A DNA stretch of 64,000 nucleotides from assembly GCF_023073415.1 (NCBI RefSeq), contig NZ_JADPJL010000012.1:694501-758500 (forward strand), written 5' to 3'. The notes beneath the pieces are model-generated. The model searched no databases. It was not told where the DNA came from and saw nothing but the letters and a program-made list of their open reading frames with translations. This stretch comes from Bradyrhizobium sp. 190. GTDB lineage: Bacteria; Pseudomonadota; Alphaproteobacteria; Rhizobiales; Xanthobacteraceae. This document shows positions 49,469-60,100 of the stretch, piece after piece. The translations under genes were made by a program, and so were the position numbers. Numbering within the stretch: position 1 is the first letter of the stretch; every line of letters begins with the position of its first letter.

Positions 49469-49927
49469 CTAAGCCGCTGCCTTCGCCTTCACCGGGTGTA
49501 CTGCGCGAAAAGCGATCGCCAGCCGGTTCCAGGCATTGATCGCCCCGATCAGCATGGTCAGATTGACGGTCTCCGCTTCCGAGAAGTGGGCGCGCACGTC
49601 TTCGTAGAGATCGTCAGGGGCATGCGTTTCGGCAATCAGTGTCAGCGCATCGGTCCAGGCCAGCGCCGCGCGTTCGCGGTCGGTGTAGAGCGGCGACTCG
49701 TGCCAGGCGCTCAGCAGATACAGCCGCTGCTCGGTCTCGCCCTGCTTGCGGGCATCCTGGGTGTGCATGTTGATGCAATAGGCGCAGCCGTTGATCTGCG
49801 AGGCCCGCGTTTTCACCAGTTCGATCAGTGATTTTTCGAGGCCGGAGCCGGCTATCTGGGCTTCGAGTGCGACGAGCGCTTTGATGGTGTCAGGCGCGGC
49901 CTGGTAGTAGTTCATCCGGGGCTTCAT
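49469..49927 (-). CDS. Carboxymuconolactone decarboxylase / AhpD-type alkylhydroperoxidase
   Basis: A 152-residue all-helical protein of the CMD/AhpD family. The redox motif CAYCINMHTQDARKQGE (about residues 47-63) with Cys-x-x-Cys and the nearby His is typical of the peroxidase-type members rather than of true lactone decarboxylases. It would reduce hydroperoxides with a thiol donor. ATG 49927 (MKPRMNYYQA) with GGAG 7 nt upstream is chosen over an ATG at 49954. First gene before the exported cupin. Confidence 0.88.
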   Translation of the reverse strand: MKPRMNYYQAAPDTIKALVALEAQIAGSGLEKSLIELVKTRASQINGCAYCINMHTQDARKQGETEQRLYLLSAWHESPLYTDRERAALAWTDALTLIAETHAPDDLYEDVRAHFSEAETVNLTMLIGAINAWNRLAIAFRAVHPVKAKAAA

Positions 49928-50113
49928 GCAATTCTCCTCTCTGGACGTTTTCAATTTGAGGCGAATGTCAGCATATCCTGAGCTGAATGATAATCACCAT
50001 CTGGATCGATGTTGCCAGATACAATAAAGTGATCCGCAACGGGGAGGACGGCGGATGTTATCGCGGGTTCTGCTACGAAAGACTTCACTTGTAGTAAGAA
50101 TGATCTGAGCGCC

Positions 50114-51094
50114 ATGCTGTTCGATCGACGCCGCATCGCCTTGCTGTTCGCACTCATTCCGGGCTTGCTGTCTCTTTCAACCTATCAGGCTCTGGCCGGA
50201 TATCCCGAGCGCGTTATCAAGATCATCGTTCCCTTTGCGCCGGGCGGCGGTACGGACGCCATCACCCGCGTGCTGGCGCAGGAGATGGCAAAGGACCTCG
50301 GCGCCAGCATCATCATCGAAAACAAGCCCGGTGCAGGTACCATTATCGGTGCGCAGGCGGTCGCGGCCGCTGAAGGCGATGGCTACACGCTGCTGATGGG
50401 GACATTTGCCCATGCCGTCAATCCCAGCCTGAACGCCAAACTGCCGTTCGACCCGAACAAGGATTTTGCGCCCGTAGCACTGGTGGCGCGTTCTCCCAAC
50501 ATCGTCGTCGTCAATCCGAAGTCGTCGCTTCGCTCGATCGCCGATCTGATTGCGGCGGCGAAGGCCGAGCCCGACAAGATCTCCTACGGCACGTTCGGCA
50601 CCGGCACCTCGGCGCACCTCGCTGGCGAAATGTTCAAGCATATGGCGAAGGTGAACATGACCACGGTCCCGTACAAGGGCTCGGCGCCCGCGATCACCGA
50701 CCTGATCGGCGGGCAGATCCAGGTGATGTTCACGACGGTCGCCAGCGCGGCCTCCCTGGTCGAAGGCGGTCAATTGCGCGCGCTGGCGGTGACGACGGCG
50801 GAGCGCTCGCCTGCCTTTCCGCAGCTGCCGACGGTTGCCGAAACCGGCCTTCCCGGCTTTGAAGCGGAAACCTGGTACGGCCTGTTTGCGCCGGCGAAAA
50901 CGCCGCCTGAGATCATCGATCGCCTCAACCGGTCGGCGGCGAAGGCCGTGCAGGCCGACGCCTTCAAGAAGCTCAGCGTCAATGAGGGCCTCGTCCTGAT
51001 TGCAGAGCCGCCGCAAGAATTCTGCCGCTACTACCGCAGCGAGGTGGAGCGCTGGCGCAAGGTGATCGAGGGAGCCGGCATCAAGATCGAGTAG
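50114..51094 (+). CDS. TTT (Bug family) periplasmic solute-binding protein
   Basis: A 326-residue Bug protein. Signal peptide IALLFALIPGLLSLSTYQALA-GYP; then VIKIIVPFAPGGGTDAITR, IIIENKPGAGTIIGAQ, GDGYTLLMGTFAHAVNPS, TVPYKGSAPAITDLIGGQ and the C-terminal VERWRKVIEGAGIKIE. Orphan, without a permease gene. The only same-strand neighbour is a LuxR-type regulator 58 bp downstream, which may be co-transcribed. It differs clearly from the other four in the window. Confidence 0.92.
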   Translation: MLFDRRRIALLFALIPGLLSLSTYQALAGYPERVIKIIVPFAPGGGTDAITRVLAQEMAKDLGASIIIENKPGAGTIIGAQAVAAAEGDGYTLLMGTFAHAVNPSLNAKLPFDPNKDFAPVALVARSPNIVVVNPKSSLRSIADLIAAAKAEPDKISYGTFGTGTSAHLAGEMFKHMAKVNMTTVPYKGSAPAITDLIGGQIQVMFTTVASAASLVEGGQLRALAVTTAERSPAFPQLPTVAETGLPGFEAETWYGLFAPAKTPPEIIDRLNRSAAKAVQADAFKKLSVNEGLVLIAEPPQEFCRYYRSEVERWRKVIEGAGIKIE

Positions 51095-51152
51095 GCGGCA
51101 GGGCGGCGCGATCCCGGTTCCCCTGATCGCGGTTCCCGGCTAAAATGACGCC

Positions 51153-51887
51153 ATGTATGTGAGCGCTTCCGAGAGCCGGGTGCTGGCGCGCATCTTCGGG
51201 CTGCTGTCCGAAGACCTCAGCGAGCGCGACGTTCGCGAGGCGGTAGGCCACCATTTGCTCGAATTGCTGGAAGCCGATCACTACGCTTCATTCGTTTGGC
51301 AGGACGCCACAGGCCGCTTCGAAAAGGCCGTGTACCTGAACATGGATCCGGACAACATCGCGGCCTACGACCGCTATTATCAGCAACACGACCCGATCAC
51401 CTTAAAGCTTCAGGCCCGCCGCGAGGCGACGCTGGTCACGCAGGTGATGCCGCAACGCGACCTGATGCGGACTGAGTTCTTCAACGACTTCCTCGCCCGC
51501 GACGGCCTGCATTGGGGCGTCAATGCCTATAGTTACGTCGGTGGGCGCAATATCGGCGACGTCAGGATCTGGCGTGGCCGGCGTCGCGAGAATTTCGACG
51601 GTCATACGCTTGAATTGTTGCGGCTGATCGAGCCGGCTTTCACCGGCGCGCTGGTCCGCGCGGCTGGCGGGGCTGCGGCCATCGCGGCGGACGGCTCACC
51701 GATCCTGAAACTCTCGGTGCGCGAGTTCGAGATCGCGCGAATGATATCGGACGATCTCAGCGACAAGGAAATCGCGCACCGCCTGCAGGTCGAGGTATCG
51801 ACCGTCCGCACCCATATCGAGCGCATGTTTGCCAAGCTCGGCGTCCGCCGCCGCAGCGGCGTCGCGAGCCTGTTTGCACGGCATTAG
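51153..51887 (+). CDS. LuxR-family transcriptional regulator
   Basis: A 244-residue regulator with a C-terminal LuxR/GerE helix-turn-helix: KLSVREFEIARMISDDLSDK then EIAHRLQVEVSTVRTHIERM and FAKLGVRRRSGVASL (about residues 185-240). The N-terminal 160 residues (HHLLELLEADHYASFVWQD, FFNDFLARDGLHWGVNAY) look like a PAS/GAF-type sensor rather than an acyl-homoserine-lactone domain, and no luxI is near. The ligand is unknown. It follows a TTT binding-protein gene and is convergent with a broken amidase gene. Confidence 0.85.
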   Translation: MYVSASESRVLARIFGLLSEDLSERDVREAVGHHLLELLEADHYASFVWQDATGRFEKAVYLNMDPDNIAAYDRYYQQHDPITLKLQARREATLVTQVMPQRDLMRTEFFNDFLARDGLHWGVNAYSYVGGRNIGDVRIWRGRRRENFDGHTLELLRLIEPAFTGALVRAAGGAAAIAADGSPILKLSVREFEIARMISDDLSDKEIAHRLQVEVSTVRTHIERMFAKLGVRRRSGVASLFARH

Positions 51888-51896
51888 CCGCGTCGG

Positions 51897-53403
51897 CTAA
51901 CGCGACGGCGGCGGCAGCCGGCCGAATATCTTCTCCATCGCCAGGCCGACCGCCAGCAACCGACGATCGCTCCCCGAGGGTCCATCGAGTTCGAGGCCGA
52001 CCGGGAGCTTGCTCGACGCGCCAAGCGCGATCGGAAGCTGGATGCCGGGAACGCCGGCATTGCTGCCGGGATCGGTGTTCTGGATGAACAGCAGGAAGTT
52101 GGCGAGGCTCGACGAGTCAGGATTTGAGGCAATCGCGACCTTCGGCACGGTCGGGAAGGCGATGGCGTCGAGCTTGTTCTTTGCGAACGTATCGCGATAA
52201 AGCGCCTGCAGCGCGGGCCGGGCGGTCTTCATGGCGGCGTCATAGGCCGGCTTGGCCTCAGTGACCGTATTGTTCGGTCCCGGCAACTTGCGCGGAAGCA
52301 CCAGCCCGTCATAGGTGCCCTTCACGTCGGGGCTCGCGATCTCCTTGGCGAGGTTTTCGACGCTGACGCCGCTGCCGCTTTTCTTGAGATAGGCAACCAT
52401 GTCGTCATAGGCCTCATAGAGCGCGAGCGGAAACCCGACCTGGCCGTTGAGTTCGGCGAGCTTTGGCATCTCGATGTCGACGATCGTCACGCCGCTCGCC
52501 TTGAGCTTATCCAGCGCGGCTTTGAATGCGGCTTCGGTATCGCCGTCGAGATTGGCCAGCATGGATTTGTCGATGCCGATCCGTACCTGCTTCAGCTCGG
52601 CAGGCGCAATCGCACCGCCTCCGGCGATGACGCGGTCGAGAGCCGCCACGTCGGCCATCGTGGAAGCCATCGGGCCGGCGGTGTCGCGGGTGTGTGAGAT
52701 CGGTGCAATCCCTTGCTGCGAATAGCGGCCGACGGTCGGACGCAGCGCGGCGCAGCCGTTCAGCGCGCAGGGCACCCGGACCGAGCCGCCGGTGTCGGTA
52801 CCGAGACCGGCGGTGACGATCCGCGCGCCAACCGCGGCTCCTGTTCCCGATGATGAGCCGCCGGCCATTTTCGTCGGATCATACGCGTTGCGTACCCCGG
52901 ACTCCCCGCCCGTCTTGAACGCGGCGTTATAACCGGAGATGCCGAAGGCAAGTTCATGCATGTTGGTCTTGCCGATGATGATGGCGCCCGCCGCGCGCAG
53001 TTTTGCCGCCACCGGCGCATCCTTCTTCGGGACGAACTTTTTCAGCGCCGGTGTTCCCGCGCTGGAGGGAAGCCCGGCCACTTCGATGTTATCCTTGATG
53101 ACGATAGGGACGCCGCCGAGCGGCTTGCACGAGCCCTTGGCCGGCGTCAAACGCTTCGGCGGCTTTCATCGCGCCGGCCTCGTCGAGCGTGATGAAAGCG
53201 TTGAGTTCGGATTTTGCCTTGGCCCGCGCCAGCGCCGCCGTAGTCAGCGCCTTGCTGGTGATCTTGCCCGCGCAGATATCGGCGGCGGCTTGGGTAGTGG
53301 TGAGCTGATCCAGATCGATCGCTGGTTGGGCGGCGGCAGGAGACGCTGAGGTGAGGACAAGGCTCGTAAGCGCCGAGCCGAGCAGGATTGAGCTACGAGC
53401 CAT
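51897..53403 (-). pseudogene. Exported amidase-signature enzyme broken by a frameshift
   Basis: The 5' part from ATG 53403 has a signal peptide (ALTSLVLTSASPAAA) and the amidase N terminus ending [13 protein letters not shown] near 53143. From there the family continues in another frame, [20 protein letters not shown] (catalytic Lys), [20 protein letters not shown] (Ser loop) and [13 protein letters not shown], to a stop at 51897. One extra base (or two missing) in the GCCGGCC run at about 53140-53146 explains the break. The downstream part alone (417 aa) lacks the export signal. A sequencing error would restore an intact gene of about 500 aa. Confidence 0.8.
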
Positions 53404-53487
53404 GATGATCCTCCGTAGTACTAGATACCCGTCTGGACGAACTTTACCCGCTGCCGGTTCCGGCGCCTGTCCTCATTTCTGAGGACG

Positions 53488-54273
53488 CTAAACCTTCTCC
53501 TTCACAAACCGGTTCCGCAATGTCCCGATTCCCGTGATGTCGATCTCAACGACGTCGCCGTCCCTGAGGTCGGGCGAGGCGCCGTCGGTGCCCATCCAGA
53601 TCACGTCGCCCGGCGACAGCGTGAAATACTTCGTCAGCTCGACGAGGAACGGCACGATGCCGAAGATCATGTCATTGGTGCGGAAGCGGCCGGTCTCCTT
53701 GCCGTTGACCCTGATCGCCGTCTCCATCTTGTCGAGATCGACATCGGTTTCGATCCACGGACCCATCGGCTTGAAGGTGTCGGCGTTCTTGGAGCGCCAC
53801 AGGCTGCGATCGGCCTTCTGCCAGGTCCGCTCGCTGACGTCGTTGCCGATGGTGTAGCCGAGCACGCAATCCATCGCGTTGGCCTCAGTGAGATGCTTGG
53901 CCTCCTTGCCGATGACGACCACCAGTTCGCCCTCATAATGGATTTTTTCGGTCGCGGTCGCCGGGATCACGACATCCTCGTCATGGGCGATCAGCGCGTT
54001 CTGGGCGCGATATCCGATCTCGGGTCGGTCAGGCACGTTCGGCACCGTGCCGGCCTTGTCGGCGGCTTCCTTGAGGTGTTTGAGATAGTTGAGCCCGACG
54101 CAATAGAAGGTGCGCGGAATCAGCGGCAGCTCGATCTTCACGTCCTTCAGTGAATGCGACTGCGTCCCGCGTTGCCATTCGCCGAAGGGATCGCCATCGA
54201 CGGCGATCACGCGCTCGCCCTCGACAATGCCCCAGGATGTCTTGCCGGCGGCCGTGAATTTGAGCCAACGCAT
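53488..54273 (-). CDS. Fumarylacetoacetate hydrolase family protein
   Basis: A 261-residue metal-dependent hydrolase. The Mg site is in EKIHYEGELVVVIGKEA (Glu-x-Glu, about residues 109-125) with the Asp in TIGNDVSERTWQ (about 145); the N-terminal TFYCVGLNYLKHLKEA is also typical. Members cleave C-C bonds of dioxo acids or decarboxylate/isomerise ring-fission products of aromatics. It lies 14 bp after the LLM gene and forms the end of a three-gene minus-strand catabolic set. Confidence 0.9.
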   Translation of the reverse strand: MRWLKFTAAGKTSWGIVEGERVIAVDGDPFGEWQRGTQSHSLKDVKIELPLIPRTFYCVGLNYLKHLKEAADKAGTVPNVPDRPEIGYRAQNALIAHDEDVVIPATATEKIHYEGELVVVIGKEAKHLTEANAMDCVLGYTIGNDVSERTWQKADRSLWRSKNADTFKPMGPWIETDVDLDKMETAIRVNGKETGRFRTNDMIFGIVPFLVELTKYFTLSPGDVIWMGTDGASPDLRDGDVVEIDITGIGTLRNRFVKEKV

Positions 54274-54287
54274 GAAGTGTCCTCGTG

Positions 54288-55655
54288 TTATTCGGCTGCG
54301 ACCTGCGGGCTGGTTTTCCAGGCTCCGGCGGCAGGCCGCGCCAGGCCGAGGTTCTCGCGCAACGTCTTGCCGGCATAATCCTTGTGAAACAGGCCACGGC
54401 GCTGCAGTTCCGGCACGATGTGCTGGACGAAATCAGCGTAGGAGCCCGGCACGATGGTGGCTGCGATGACAAAGCCGTCGCAGCCGCGCTCGACAAACAT
54501 CTCCTCTAGCTTGTCCGCGATCTCCTTCGGGCCGCCGACGATCGCGTCCTGTACCTGGCCGCGGCCGGAGAAGGTGACGAAGTCGCGCGCGCTGGGATTG
54601 GTCTTGCCTGAATTCTTGAGCACGCCGTCGCGAATGCCGAGGATCCCCTGCATGCTCTTGAGCTCTTCCGTGGTCAGCGGTTCGTCGAGCGGTTTTGACG
54701 CGAAGTCGTAATTCAGCGCTTCCGCAAGCAGCGACAGCGCATCGATCTGCAGCGGCAGCTTGTTGATGAGCGCCATCTTGTCCTCGGCCTCGGCCCTGGT
54801 CGCGCCGCAGACGGGGGTGGTGAGGTTGCAGAGGTACATCTGGTCGGGATCGCGGCCGGCTTTCGCCGCCTCGCTGCGGACCGCCGCATAGCCTTCCTTG
54901 GCGGCGGCCACGTTGCGCGCGGCGGTGAAGATCACCTCGCCCCATCGCCCCGCAAAGCGCTGGCCGCGGCCAGACGCGCCGGCCTGGATGATGACGGGAT
55001 GGCCCTGCGCCGAGCGCGGCACGGTGAACGGACCGCGCGACTTGAAGAACTCGCCCTTGTGGTCGAGCCGCTTCACCTTGGCCGGATCGGCGAAGCGGCC
55101 GCTCGTCTTGTCCATGATCACCGCGCCGTCTTCCCAAGTGTCCCAATGGCCGAGCACGACTTCCATGAATTCGTCGGCGCGATCGTAGCGGAAATCATGT
55201 TCGAGATGGGCGTCCTTGCCCATGTTGTGGGCCTCGCCGTCATTGAGCGAGGTGACGACGTTCCAGCCTGCACGTCCTCCCGACATCAGGTCGAGGGTTG
55301 CGAAGCGGCGCGCGACATCGAACGGTTCGTAATAGGTAGTCGAGCAGGTCGACCCCAGTCCCAGCTTGGTGGTGACCATGCCCATTGTGGTCAGCACGAT
55401 CAGCGGGTCCATCTTCACGCAGCGGATGCCGTATTCGACGGTGTGGGCGTGGTCGTTGCCGTATCGGTCCGGCATCGCCAGCCGGTCGTCGAAGAAGGCC
55501 ATGTGGAACTTGCCGGCTTCGAGAATCCGGGCGATCTCCTGGTAATAGTCGGCCGCCATCGAATCGTCGCGCGACTCCGGGTGCCGCCACGAGCTTGGCA
55601 GATTGGTGCAGTTCTGCGCCTGCAGGAATCCCACCAGCGCCATTTGCCGTGTCAT
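54288..55655 (-). CDS. LLM-class flavin-dependent monooxygenase
   Basis: A 455-residue FMNH2-dependent luciferase-like enzyme, long NtaA-like form, a paralogue of the one at 37517 but of a separate subgroup. KFHMAFFDDRLAMPDRYG, the block DLMSGGRAGWNVVTSLNDGE (about residue 125) and AQGHPVIIQAGASGRGQRF are the main motifs. It requires an external flavin reductase, not adjacent. The pairing with an FAH hydrolase and an Ldh-family dehydrogenase suggests ring or side-chain oxidation of one specific substrate, not identified. Confidence 0.9.
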   Translation of the reverse strand: MTRQMALVGFLQAQNCTNLPSSWRHPESRDDSMAADYYQEIARILEAGKFHMAFFDDRLAMPDRYGNDHAHTVEYGIRCVKMDPLIVLTTMGMVTTKLGLGSTCSTTYYEPFDVARRFATLDLMSGGRAGWNVVTSLNDGEAHNMGKDAHLEHDFRYDRADEFMEVVLGHWDTWEDGAVIMDKTSGRFADPAKVKRLDHKGEFFKSRGPFTVPRSAQGHPVIIQAGASGRGQRFAGRWGEVIFTAARNVAAAKEGYAAVRSEAAKAGRDPDQMYLCNLTTPVCGATRAEAEDKMALINKLPLQIDALSLLAEALNYDFASKPLDEPLTTEELKSMQGILGIRDGVLKNSGKTNPSARDFVTFSGRGQVQDAIVGGPKEIADKLEEMFVERGCDGFVIAATIVPGSYADFVQHIVPELQRRGLFHKDYAGKTLRENLGLARPAAGAWKTSPQVAAE

Positions 55656-55680
55656 GCGGTTCTCCTTGTGCCGGCGGAAT

Positions 55681-56733
55681 TCATTTCAGGCCGAGTTCGG
55701 CGGCGAGCTTGTAGTCGGTGGCCATCGCCTTCAATTTGTCCCAGGTGGCGTCCTCGACCTCGATGCCGTCGCGCCTGCGCGCTTGCTCGCGGATATGTTC
55801 GATCTCTCCGGGATAGAACACGCCCGGCGAGCCCTCCGATGGCGGTGTCGATTTCAGATAGCGGGCGAACTCGCCGACTTCCTTCTCAAAGTCCTTCAAG
55901 GGGCGGAACGCGGCGACATTGAACACCGCCATAAAGCATCCGTCATTGTGGCGGCCGGTCGGCTCCACGCCAAAGCCTAATCCCGTGAGCAGACCGCACA
56001 GCACCTCGACCATCGCGGCGAGGCCACTTCCCTTGTAGCCCTCGCTGCCGCCGAGCGGCAGCAGCGCGCCGCCCTTGCGATACTGCGTGGGATCGGTGGT
56101 GTGCCGTCCCTCGGCGTCGATGATCCACCCCTGCGGGATCTGTTCGCCGCGCGCCACCGACAGCGCGATCTTGCCGGCCGCGACCGCCGAGGTCGCCATG
56201 TCAAGATAGAACGGTGCTTCCAGATCGGATGGCACGGCAATCGAGATCGGGTTGGTGCCGAGCCTTGCCTCGCGGCCGCCGAACGGCGCGACATGTTTCG
56301 GCGAGCGGCCGGAATCGGCGGCGGCGATGCCGATCATGCCCGCCCGCATCGCCATCAACGGATAGGCGGCAAGCCGCCCGACATGGCTCTGGCGGAACAC
56401 CGTACAGGCCGCCACATTGGCGGTCTTCGCCTTTTCGATCGTCAGCGCCATCGCCTGGGCGTTGACGTGGAAGCCGAACCCCCAATGGCCGTCGATCACG
56501 GTCGTGGTCGGCGATTCCTGGACGATGGTCCATTTGGCGCCGGGCACGATATGGCCGGCCTTGATGCGGTCGATATAGGTCGGGATCGCGATCACGCCGT
56601 GCGAGTCATGGCCGGCGAGATTGGCGTTGACGCAGCCAATAGCGACCGCATCGGCTTCCTCCTCCGACGCTCCGGCGGCCCTGAGCAGCGCCGCGCCGAT
56701 ATGCGTGAGACGGTCGGCCTGGACCATCGGCAT
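55681..56733 (-). CDS. Ldh-family (malate/L-sulfolactate/ureidoglycolate-type) NAD(P)-dependent dehydrogenase
   Basis: A 350-residue enzyme of the malate/lactate dehydrogenase family 2. NANLAGHDSHGVIAIPTYID (about residue 37-56, with the catalytic His), WGFGFHVNAQAMALTIEKAK, PFGGREARLGTNPISIAVPS and LPLGGSEGYKGSGLAAMVEV are the family blocks. It oxidises a 2-hydroxy acid; substrate unknown. First gene of the Ldh - LLM - FAH set (gaps 25 and 14 bp), all on the minus strand. Confidence 0.9.
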   Translation of the reverse strand: MPMVQADRLTHIGAALLRAAGASEEEADAVAIGCVNANLAGHDSHGVIAIPTYIDRIKAGHIVPGAKWTIVQESPTTTVIDGHWGFGFHVNAQAMALTIEKAKTANVAACTVFRQSHVGRLAAYPLMAMRAGMIGIAAADSGRSPKHVAPFGGREARLGTNPISIAVPSDLEAPFYLDMATSAVAAGKIALSVARGEQIPQGWIIDAEGRHTTDPTQYRKGGALLPLGGSEGYKGSGLAAMVEVLCGLLTGLGFGVEPTGRHNDGCFMAVFNVAAFRPLKDFEKEVGEFARYLKSTPPSEGSPGVFYPGEIEHIREQARRRDGIEVEDATWDKLKAMATDYKLAAELGLK

Positions 56734-57119
56734 GGGAATTTCCTCACCTTGAGCGCCCGCGCGAACGGCGGGTCTTGCTTGTTGCCGCTAGGCGGCATGC
56801 TCTCAAAGCGGTGGCGGCAGGGCAAGCGTGGAAATATCCTGTTAGCCATGTCGCAGGCACGGTCCTCGAGGGCTTCGAATTTCATCCTGCAAAATTCGAG
56901 AATTGTGTTCGGCGACCCGTATCCCGGCCGGCGCACGCTGGCGGTATGGCTGACAAATCGTGAAAGAACCGTAGTTCTCCTGAGTGGCGTCGTTTGTCGT
57001 TGGTCCGACATTTACTCTGAATTGCAACTCCGGGTCGCCAATAACGAGCATTTAGGCCCCCTGCACGCATAAAATCCGAAGGGGGCAGCCCGGCGCTGCC
57101 GGCAGGGAGCTTGGGGACG
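56734..57119. other. Divergent intergenic region before the five-GAF gene
   Basis: About 385 bp without a supported gene. Near its right end GCCCCCT (57056-57062) and AGGGGGC (57080-57086) form an inverted repeat with a 17-nt loop, 34 bp before the start of the GGDEF-EAL gene; it could be a leader hairpin. No match to a c-di-GMP riboswitch is seen. The promoters of the Ldh operon and the signalling gene must lie here. Confidence 0.45.
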
Positions 57120-60100
57120 GTGAAGACCGATATCGCGCGCACATTCGCGGCGTTGAATGCAACCAACGAAGCGATTTTGTACGCCAAATCGCCCGAAGAA
57201 CTGTACGCGAAGGTCTGCGAAGCCGCGTTCTCGGTCGGCGACTTCCTGGCCGTGGCGGTCTTCTTGCTGGAGCCGGAAACCAACCTCCTGCGCTTCGCCG
57301 CGGGCTGTGGCGATGACGTCCCGCGCCTGCGCAGCATCGATATTTCGACCGTGGCCGGTACGCCCGAAGGTTCCGGGGTCTCCGGGCAGGCCTTCCGCGA
57401 CCGCAAAACATGCGTCAGCAACGATTTCTTGAACGATCGGCGCTCGTTGCCCTGGCGCGAGGGAGCCAAGGCCGGCCAAGTGGGCACGGCGGCAGCGCTG
57501 CCGCTGATCTGCAATGGCCAGAGTGTCGGCGTGTTGCTCGTTTCGCGGCGCGAGGCGCACTCGATCGACGGGCAACTCGTCTCGATGCTGGAGCGCGTGT
57601 CGGCAAACGTTTCGTTTGCGCTCGACAATTTCGACCATGAGTCCGCGCGCAAGAACGGCGAGCGCGTCATGCGGCGGTTGAACCGGATGTTCGGCGCCAT
57701 CAGCGCCACCAACGAAGCCATTCTTCGCGCCAAAACCGAACAGGAACTCTATCAGCGCGTTTGCGATGCCGCGGTACACAGCGGCAAATCCGCGGCTACC
57801 GTGGTCCTGCTTGCGCAGCCGGACTCGATCTGGTTGAAGCCGGCCGCTGGCACGGGCGCAATCGTCGAACAGATCATGCGGGCGCCGTTCTCGATCGATG
57901 CCGGCAACCCATATGGAACGGGCGTCTGCGGCAGGGCATTCCGAACGCAGCAGCCAGCCGTCAATAACGATATCCTGAACTCGACACAGGGGCAGCCCTG
58001 GCATCAGGCCGCCCGTGAGACGGGCGTTACCGCCTGCGTCGCGGTTCCGCTGATCAAGGCCGACGAGAGCATCGGCGTATTGATGTTCTTTGTCGGCAAA
58101 CTGTGGGCGGAGGACGAAGAGATCGTCGCGTTGATGGCGCGGATCGCGGAGAACGTCTCGTTCGCGCTGGACAATTTCGATCGCGCCGGCGAAAAGGCGA
58201 GAGCCGATGCCCAGAAGGAACGTCTGGGGCGCATGCTGGCGGCGCTCAGCGCGACCAACGAAGCGATCGTTCGTGCGACGTCGCGGACGGAGCTGTTCGA
58301 ACTGGTATGCGAAGCTGCCGCGAAGGGCGGACGGTTCAACTCGACCAGCATTCTTCTGGCGCGATCGGACAGCGACTACACCATTATGGTGGCCGCGGCG
58401 GGGCCGACGGCCGGCAACATGCGCCGGGTGAAGGTTTCGATCAGCGCCGATCATCCGGAAGGACGCGGGCTGTGTGGCAACGCCTTCCGCTCCCGCCAGG
58501 CCAGCATCGCCAACGATTTGCGTGCCGATCCGCGCGGGTCGGCGTTTCACCAGTTCATTCACAGCGACGGCGCGATGTCGGGCGCGGCGTTCCCGCTGCT
58601 GGTTTCCGGCCAGGCGGTCGGCGTGATGTTTTTCGTTTCCTCCGAGAAAGATACGTTCACGCCCGAATTCGCCGAACTGCTGCAGCGGCTCACCGACAAC
58701 GTGTCGTTTGCGATCGGGAACTTCGACCGGGCCGACGAGAAGGCCAGAACCGAAAGTCAGAAAGAGCGTCTGACGCGGATGTTCGCCGCTCTGAGCGCGA
58801 CCAACGAAGCCATCATGCGGGCCAAATCCCGCAACGAACTGTTTGATCTGGTGTGCGAAGCCGCGGCGAACGGCGGCCGGTTCACCTCGGCCACCATCGC
58901 GTTGGCCGATTCCGGCAGCGACCTGCTCAGGATCGTCGCCGCCTCGGGGCCGGCGGCCGAGACGACGCGGCACGTCAGGTTGTCGGTGGATGAATCCCGT
59001 CCCGAGGGCCGTGGGCTCAGCGGAACGGCGTTCCGAACCAGACGGCCCTGCATCACCAATGATTATGTGACCGACCAGCGCGTCGCCGCTTTCCAGGCCA
59101 TCGTCGGCAGCTACGGCGCTCAGTCAGGCGCTGCCTTTCCCCTGCTGGTTCGCGGCGAGCCAGTCGGCGTCATGATTTACATGTCGCTGGACAAAGACAC
59201 CTTCACGCCCGAATTTTCGGAACTGCTGCAACGGTTGGCCGACAATGTGTCGTTCGCCCTGGAGAATTTCGACCGCGCCGACGACAAGGCACGGACCGAA
59301 ATCCAGAAGGAGCGCCTGACGCGCATGCTGGCGGCGCTGAGTGCGACCAATGAGGCGATCATCCGCGCGACGTCGCGGGCGGAATTGTTCGAACTGGTGT
59401 GCGAAGCCGCGGCCGACGGCGGCAAGTTCACCTTGACCTCCATCACGTTGATGAAACCCGGCTGCGATTATCTCGACGTTGTAGCTGCCGCCGGTCCGAC
59501 TGGGCTCAGCGCGCGCCTGGCGAAGATATCCATCAATGAGGCACACCCGGAGGGACGCGGGCTATGCGGCCAGGCTGTCCGTTCGCAGCGGGCCTGCATC
59601 ATCAACGATTACCTCGCTGATCCCGGCCCCGAAGCGTTTCATCATAGAGCGCGCCTTGATGGCACGAATTCCGGCGCCTCATTCCCTCTGTTGGTGCAAG
59701 GGCGGGTCGTCGGCGTGATGTCTTTCATGTCGATGGAGAAAGACACATTCACGCCCGAGTTTGCCGAATTGCTGCAGCGGCTCGTCGACAACGTGTCCTT
59801 TGCGCTGGAGAATTTCGATCGCGCCGATGAAAAGACGAAGGCCGATGAGCGGATCGAGTATCTGGCGTCGCACGACAGCCTGACCAACCTGCCGAATCGG
59901 GAAATGTTCAACGGCATGCTGCGCCGCGCGATCGATGCCGCCGCGCGCTACCAGCGGCAGTTTGCCCTGCTGTTCATCGACCTCGACAGGTTCAAGGTGA
60001 TCAACGACTCGCTGGGACACGACGCGGGCGACATGCTGCTGGTCGAGATCGGCGGCAGGCTGCGCCGTGCGCTGCGTTCGAGCGATGTCGTGGCGCGGCT

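Noticed and set aside
57120..59840. Tandem GAF repeats as an assembly artefact
   Set aside because: The five copies differ at many codons (for example LYAKSPEELY, LRAKTEQELY, VRATSRTELF), so they are distinct sequences and not a copied read stack.
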